This document shows positions 1-5,183 of a stretch of DNA of 5,183 bases, in pieces. Source of the DNA: Proteobacteria bacterium UBA6729 (GTDB lineage Bacteria > Pseudomonadota > Gammaproteobacteria > Porifericomitales > Porifericomitaceae); contig DKIB01000009.1 of assembly GCA_002454015.1 (NCBI GenBank), positions 1-5,183 on the forward strand, given 5' to 3'. Made by a program: the position numbers and the translations under genes. The notes under the pieces are model-generated. The model had not been told where the DNA came from and did not search any database. It was given only the letters and a program-made list of their open reading frames with translations. How positions within the stretch are numbered: the stretch's first letter is position 1; every line of letters begins with the position of its first letter.

Positions 1-14
1 CTGCGCAAGTGAGG

Positions 15-2738
<2,724 letters not shown>

Positions 2739-2739
2739 C

Positions 2740-4395
2740 TCAGCGCACCTCTTCCGGGAAGTAGCGCAGCACGCAGCGCATGGGATTGGGCGCAGCCTGA
2801 CCCAGTCCGCAGATGGAGGCATCACTCATGACCTGGGCCAGTTCTTCCAGCAGCGGGCCGTCCCACTGCCGGGCCTGCATCAGGGTGCAGGCCTTGGCAG
2901 TGCCAACCCGACAAGGCGTACATTGTCCGCAGGACTCGTGCTCAAAGAAGCGCATGGCATTCAGTGCCGCATCTCGTGCCCGATCCTGATCGGACAGGAT
3001 AATGATGGCGGCCGAGCCGATGAAGCAGCCATGTTCATTCAGGGTATCAAAGTCCAGAGGGATGTCACCCATGGTGGCGGGCAGGATGCCTCCGGAGGCC
3101 CCGCCGGGAAAGTAGCCATAGAAGGTGTGCCCGGGCAACATGCCATCGCAGTATTCATCGATCAGTTCGCGCACGGTGATGCCGGCGGGTGCCAGATGTA
3201 CGCCCGGCTTGCAGACCCGCCCGCTGACCGAGAAGGAACGCAGGCCGGTGCGGCCCGCGCGCCCATGACTGCTGTACCAGTCGGCCCCCTGCTCCAGGAT
3301 GTCACGCACCCAGTGCAGGCTCTCCAGATTATGTTCCAGGGTGGGGCGGCCAAACAGGCCGCACTCGGCGATGTATGGTGGGCGCAGGCGTGGCATCCCG
3401 CGACGGCCCTCCATGGATTCGATCATGGCCGACTCTTCGCCACAGATGTAGGCCCCAGCCCCGCGCCGCAGATGCAGCGGTGGCAGTGCGGCTGGGGGGT
3501 CCTGATGCAGCGCCTGCAGTTCGGTCTCCAGCATCATGCGACAGCCTGCGTATTCATCGCGCAGATAGATGTAGATCTCCGCGGCGCCAACCGCCCAGGC
3601 GGCGATCAGTGCGCCCTCGATGAAGCGGTGCGGGTCACGCTCCAGGTAGTAACGGTCCTTGAAGGTTCCGGGCTCCCCTTCATCGGCATTGACTGCCACA
3701 TACTTGGGTGCCGCCTGGGCGCGCAGGATAGACCACTTGCGTCCCAGTGGAAACCCGGCCCCGCCCAGGCCACGCAATCCGGAGGCACTGAGTTCCTGAA
3801 TCAGCGATTCGGGGTCCCGGTCCCCGTCCAGGCATTCCTGCCACAACCGGTACCCGCCGTCTTGACGGTAGGTGGCATAGTCAATGCAGGATGGCGGGGT
3901 ATCGTGGGTAGTCCCCTCGCGCACTGCGGCCTCCACCTTCGTCGGTTCTGCCTGTTCTATGGGGCGTTGTCCGATCATGGCCACCGGGGCACGGTCACAG
4001 CGGCCCACGCACGGCACGGCCTGCACCCGCACCTGCTTGCCCAGCCGCTTCTGCAAGGTGGTGATCAGTGCCTGGGCACCGTACAGCTCACAGGTGATCG
4101 AATCGCAAACCCGCACCGTGAGGGGGGGCGGGGGGGGCTGCCCCTCCTGCAACACATCAAAGTGATGATAGAAGGTAGCCACCTCGTAGACCTCGGTCAT
4201 GGCAAGACGCAGTTCCGCGGCCAATGCTGTCAGGTGTGCCGGAAAGAGCGCCCCGTAGTGGTCCTGCAAACGATGCAGGCACTCCAGCAACTGATCGCGT
4301 TGCAGGGGCGGGTCGCCGATCAGTTGGCGCACCTCCTGCAGCGCCTGCGGCTCCACCCGTCGTCCGCGGGCGCGCCGTGTGTCCGCGGGGCTCAC
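2740..4395 (-). CDS. fdh1B: NAD-dependent formate dehydrogenase, beta subunit (fused NuoE-NuoF diaphorase)
   Basis: Diaphorase subunit (551 aa) that accepts electrons from the formate-oxidising subunit and reduces NAD+. It fuses two proteins that are separate (FdsG and FdsB, or NuoE and NuoF) in many relatives. Residues about 14-160 are NuoE-like: a helical part, then a thioredoxin-fold [2Fe-2S] domain with C97, C102, C129 and C133. Residues about 170-551 are NuoF-like: the glycine-rich nucleotide motif GLRGLGGAGFPLGRKW (206-221), the FMN segment NADEGEPGTFKDR (236-248), GAGAYICGEESA (312-323), and a C-terminal [4Fe-4S] with C489, C492, C495 and C529. The length is near the roughly 570 aa of the fused M. 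extorquens Fdh1B. The start is GTG with no good Shine-Dalgarno. GTG at 4356 (Val14) is an alternative, but the basic stretch before Val14 (RGRRVEPQA) resembles the homologue as I recall it, favouring 4395. A Pro5 linker (residues 87-91) is encoded by long C runs. Stop is TGA, one base before fdh1A. Confidence 0.96.
   Translation of the reverse strand: MSPADTRRARGRRVEPQALQEVRQLIGDPPLQRDQLLECLHRLQDHYGALFPAHLTALAAELRLAMTEVYEVATFYHHFDVLQEGQPPPPPLTVRVCDSITCELYGAQALITTLQKRLGKQVRVQAVPCVGRCDRAPVAMIGQRPIEQAEPTKVEAAVREGTTHDTPPSCIDYATYRQDGGYRLWQECLDGDRDPESLIQELSASGLRGLGGAGFPLGRKWSILRAQAAPKYVAVNADEGEPGTFKDRYYLERDPHRFIEGALIAAWAVGAAEIYIYLRDEYAGCRMMLETELQALHQDPPAALPPLHLRRGAGAYICGEESAMIESMEGRRGMPRLRPPYIAECGLFGRPTLEHNLESLHWVRDILEQGADWYSSHGRAGRTGLRSFSVSGRVCKPGVHLAPAGITVRELIDEYCDGMLPGHTFYGYFPGGASGGILPATMGDIPLDFDTLNEHGCFIGSAAIIILSDQDRARDAALNAMRFFEHESCGQCTPCRVGTAKACTLMQARQWDGPLLEELAQVMSDASICGLGQAAPNPMRCVLRYFPEEVR
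2746..2753 (-). promoter_or_regulatory. Ribosome binding site of fdh1A
   Basis: AAGAGGTG on the minus strand ends seven bases before the ATG at 2738 and lies inside the last codons of fdh1B. It decides the start: an in-frame upstream start at 2825 would add 29 residues that overlap fdh1B and match no ferredoxin domain. Only one base (2739) separates the fdh1B TGA from this ATG. Terminating ribosomes can therefore re-initiate directly, consistent with stoichiometric synthesis of the two subunits. Confidence 0.85.
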
Positions 4396-4454
4396 GGCAA
4401 CAGGGGATGCCGGCCGGGGTGGCGGGTCGGGGGATGCATGAATACGGGGTGCAT
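4392..4454 (-). CDS. Possible 20-codon leader ORF overlapping the fdh1B start
   Basis: The reading frame from ATG at 4454 encodes MHPVFMHPPTRHPGRHPLLP and ends in a TGA whose first two bases are the last two of the fdh1B GTG start codon. It is rich in His-Pro pairs (positions 2-3, 7-8, 12-13 and 16-17). The stop-start overlap is the arrangement expected for translational coupling and could explain how fdh1B is translated without its own Shine-Dalgarno. Against it: neither ATG (4454 or 4439) has a clear ribosome binding site, and a frame this short can arise by chance. I recognise no homologue. Treat it as a hypothesis. Confidence 0.2.
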   Translation of the reverse strand: MHPVFMHPPTRHPGRHPLLP

Positions 4455-4469
4455 GGTGTGTGTGTACGT
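4396..4469 (-). promoter_or_regulatory. fhcC-fdh1B intergenic leader
   Basis: This 74-base gap is the only sizeable non-coding stretch between genes. On the minus strand it begins with a short CA repeat (ACACACACACC). It then carries two in-frame ATGs (4454 and 4439) in similar contexts, ATGCACCCC and ATGCATCCC, and a third related copy, GCATCCCC, near 4410. I see no hairpin followed by a T run, so no intrinsic terminator, and read-through from fhcC is likely. There is no convincing -35/-10 pair inside the gap, and no Shine-Dalgarno for the GTG at 4395. Its role as a leader is inference. Confidence 0.4.
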
Positions 4470-5183
4470 TCAGACCCGCGTCAGCTTCAGGACTTCTCCC
4501 ACGCCGCCTACTGACAGATCGCCTGTATATCTGTGTGCCAGAATGCCCAATTTACGGAAAAATTTCAAGTGCGGGTGCAGGCTGGCGATGTGGCGGAACA
4601 GGATACGGAGTATTTGCATCTGCAATGGGCCCGTTGCGGCGAAGCCGACAGGCAGGGCTACCCGACCGCCACACACCAGGGTGCCGCGGCGCATTCCCAG
4701 CGCTGCCCGGGCTCCGGTGGTGCCGAGTACCACGATGGTTCCGGCCTGCATGCGGGCGGCACAATCCGGTCCGCTGCGGCCCTCCACGATGAGTAATCCG
4801 CGGCGCATGTGGCCCCCTGCACAGTTCTGCACGTTGCCACGCACCCAGACCAGCCCGCCCGTGGCATGCGCCGCCGCGAGTTCGGCAGTTCCCGGCAGCA
4901 CGCCCCCGGCATGGTCCGCGGCATTGCCGTGTATCCTTAACTGACCCCCGGCGATGCCGGCCCCGGCATAGTCGCCCACATTGCCATGAATGCTGATCTG
5001 TCCGGCGAGCATGGCGGCCCCCACCAGCGCACCCGCATCCCCGTGCAGCACCAGTTCCCCGGCCTGCAGCCCGGCCCCCAAGCCTTCAAAATGCGGTGAG
5101 CCCCCTTCCACGCGCAGGGTTTCGGCCCCCGTGGCACCGCGCAGTTCAAACCACTCCCCCAGTGCCGTGGAGTGGCAGCCATG
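4470..5183 (-). CDS. fhcC: Formyltransferase/hydrolase complex subunit C (FwdC/FmdC-like), 5' end cut by window edge
   Basis: The last 237 codons of a gene that continues beyond the right edge; roughly 30 residues are probably missing. It is the C subunit of the bacterial Fhc complex, which converts formyl-H4MPT to formate through a methanofuran-type cofactor in methylotrophs. Counting from the first codon in the window, residues about 34-173 form a glycine-rich right-handed beta-helix. An (H/R)GN- or HGD-type turn recurs every 19 residues (glycines at 48, 67, 86, then 116, 135, 154, 173), with an 11-residue insertion near 96-106. This is the GXGXG fold shared with FwdC and the end of glutamate synthase. 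The tail (174-237), with a helical stretch and then RYTGDLSVGGVGEVL, is typical of FhcC and argues against glutamate synthase. An internal GTG at 5111 is not the start, because the frame stays open and FwdC-like up to 5183 (LGEWFELRG). The other fhc genes are probably upstream, outside the window. The last 25 or so codons are AT-rich with unusual codon choice. Confidence 0.9.
   Translation of the reverse strand, partial: HGCHSTALGEWFELRGATGAETLRVEGGSPHFEGLGAGLQAGELVLHGDAGALVGAAMLAGQISIHGNVGDYAGAGIAGGQLRIHGNAADHAGGVLPGTAELAAAHATGGLVWVRGNVQNCAGGHMRRGLLIVEGRSGPDCAARMQAGTIVVLGTTGARAALGMRRGTLVCGGRVALPVGFAATGPLQMQILRILFRHIASLHPHLKFFRKLGILAHRYTGDLSVGGVGEVLKLTRV

Noticed and set aside
1..14. Start of another gene or a terminator downstream of fdh1A
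   Set aside because: Only 14 bases remain after the TAG stop, with no start codon and no hairpin, so nothing can be supported.
2739..2825. Upstream in-frame start for fdh1A adding 29 residues
   Set aside because: It would overlap the end of fdh1B by more than 80 bases. The added residues are an out-of-frame reading of the conserved fdh1B C-terminus, and the ATG at 2738 has a good ribosome binding site.
4396..4469. Intrinsic terminator between fhcC and fdh1B
   Set aside because: The gap is GC-rich with a short GCCGGC palindrome, but there is no stable stem followed by a T run on the minus strand.
4470..5111. GTG at 5111 as the start of the fhcC gene
   Set aside because: The same frame is open to the window edge and reads like the N-terminal part of FhcC, so the gene is cut by the window and does not start there.
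4937..5182. Minus-strand frame beginning at the ATG at 5182, right at the window edge
   Set aside because: It is in a different frame from fhcC, and its translation lacks the glycine-rich 19-residue repeat and looks like an out-of-frame shadow.

Overview
The window carries three co-directional genes, all on the minus strand, from a GC-rich bacterium. Read in the direction of transcription (right to left) they are the 3' part of fhcC, then a fused NuoE-NuoF-type diaphorase subunit (fdh1B), then a molybdopterin/tungstopterin formate dehydrogenase catalytic subunit (fdh1A). fhcC encodes subunit C of the formyltransferase/hydrolase complex and is related to archaeal formylmethanofuran dehydrogenase subunit C. 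Together with a soluble NAD-dependent formate dehydrogenase, it points to a methylotrophic or methanotrophic proteobacterium that oxidises C1 units by the tetrahydromethanopterin (H4MPT) pathway. The exact lineage cannot be fixed from this window.

Layout: 5183-4470 is fhcC, which runs off the right edge so its start is missing. 4469-4396 is a 74-base gap with no recognisable terminator. It contains a possible 20-codon leader ORF whose stop overlaps the next start codon. 4395-2740 is fdh1B (551 aa). A single base separates it from fdh1A, 2738-15 (907 aa), whose ribosome binding site lies inside the end of fdh1B. Only 14 bases follow the fdh1A stop, and nothing can be called in them.

How they fit together: the Fhc complex moves the formyl group from formyl-H4MPT through a methanofuran-type carrier and releases it as formate. 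Fdh1A oxidises formate to CO2 and sends the electrons through its Fe-S chain to Fdh1B, where FMN reduces NAD+ to NADH. The window therefore encodes part of the formate-producing step next to the complete formate-consuming enzyme, probably in one transcription unit. As I recall it, the enzyme closely matches the two-subunit FDH1 of Methylorubrum extorquens, including the fused beta subunit and the absence of the NuoG-type His-Cys3 cluster motif. No mobile element, CRISPR, tRNA or rRNA was seen. I did not find a clearly new system. The most interesting points are the fhc-fdh adjacency, the odd leader before fdh1B, an AT-rich patch at the end of fhcC, and a G7-C-G8 tract inside fdh1B.
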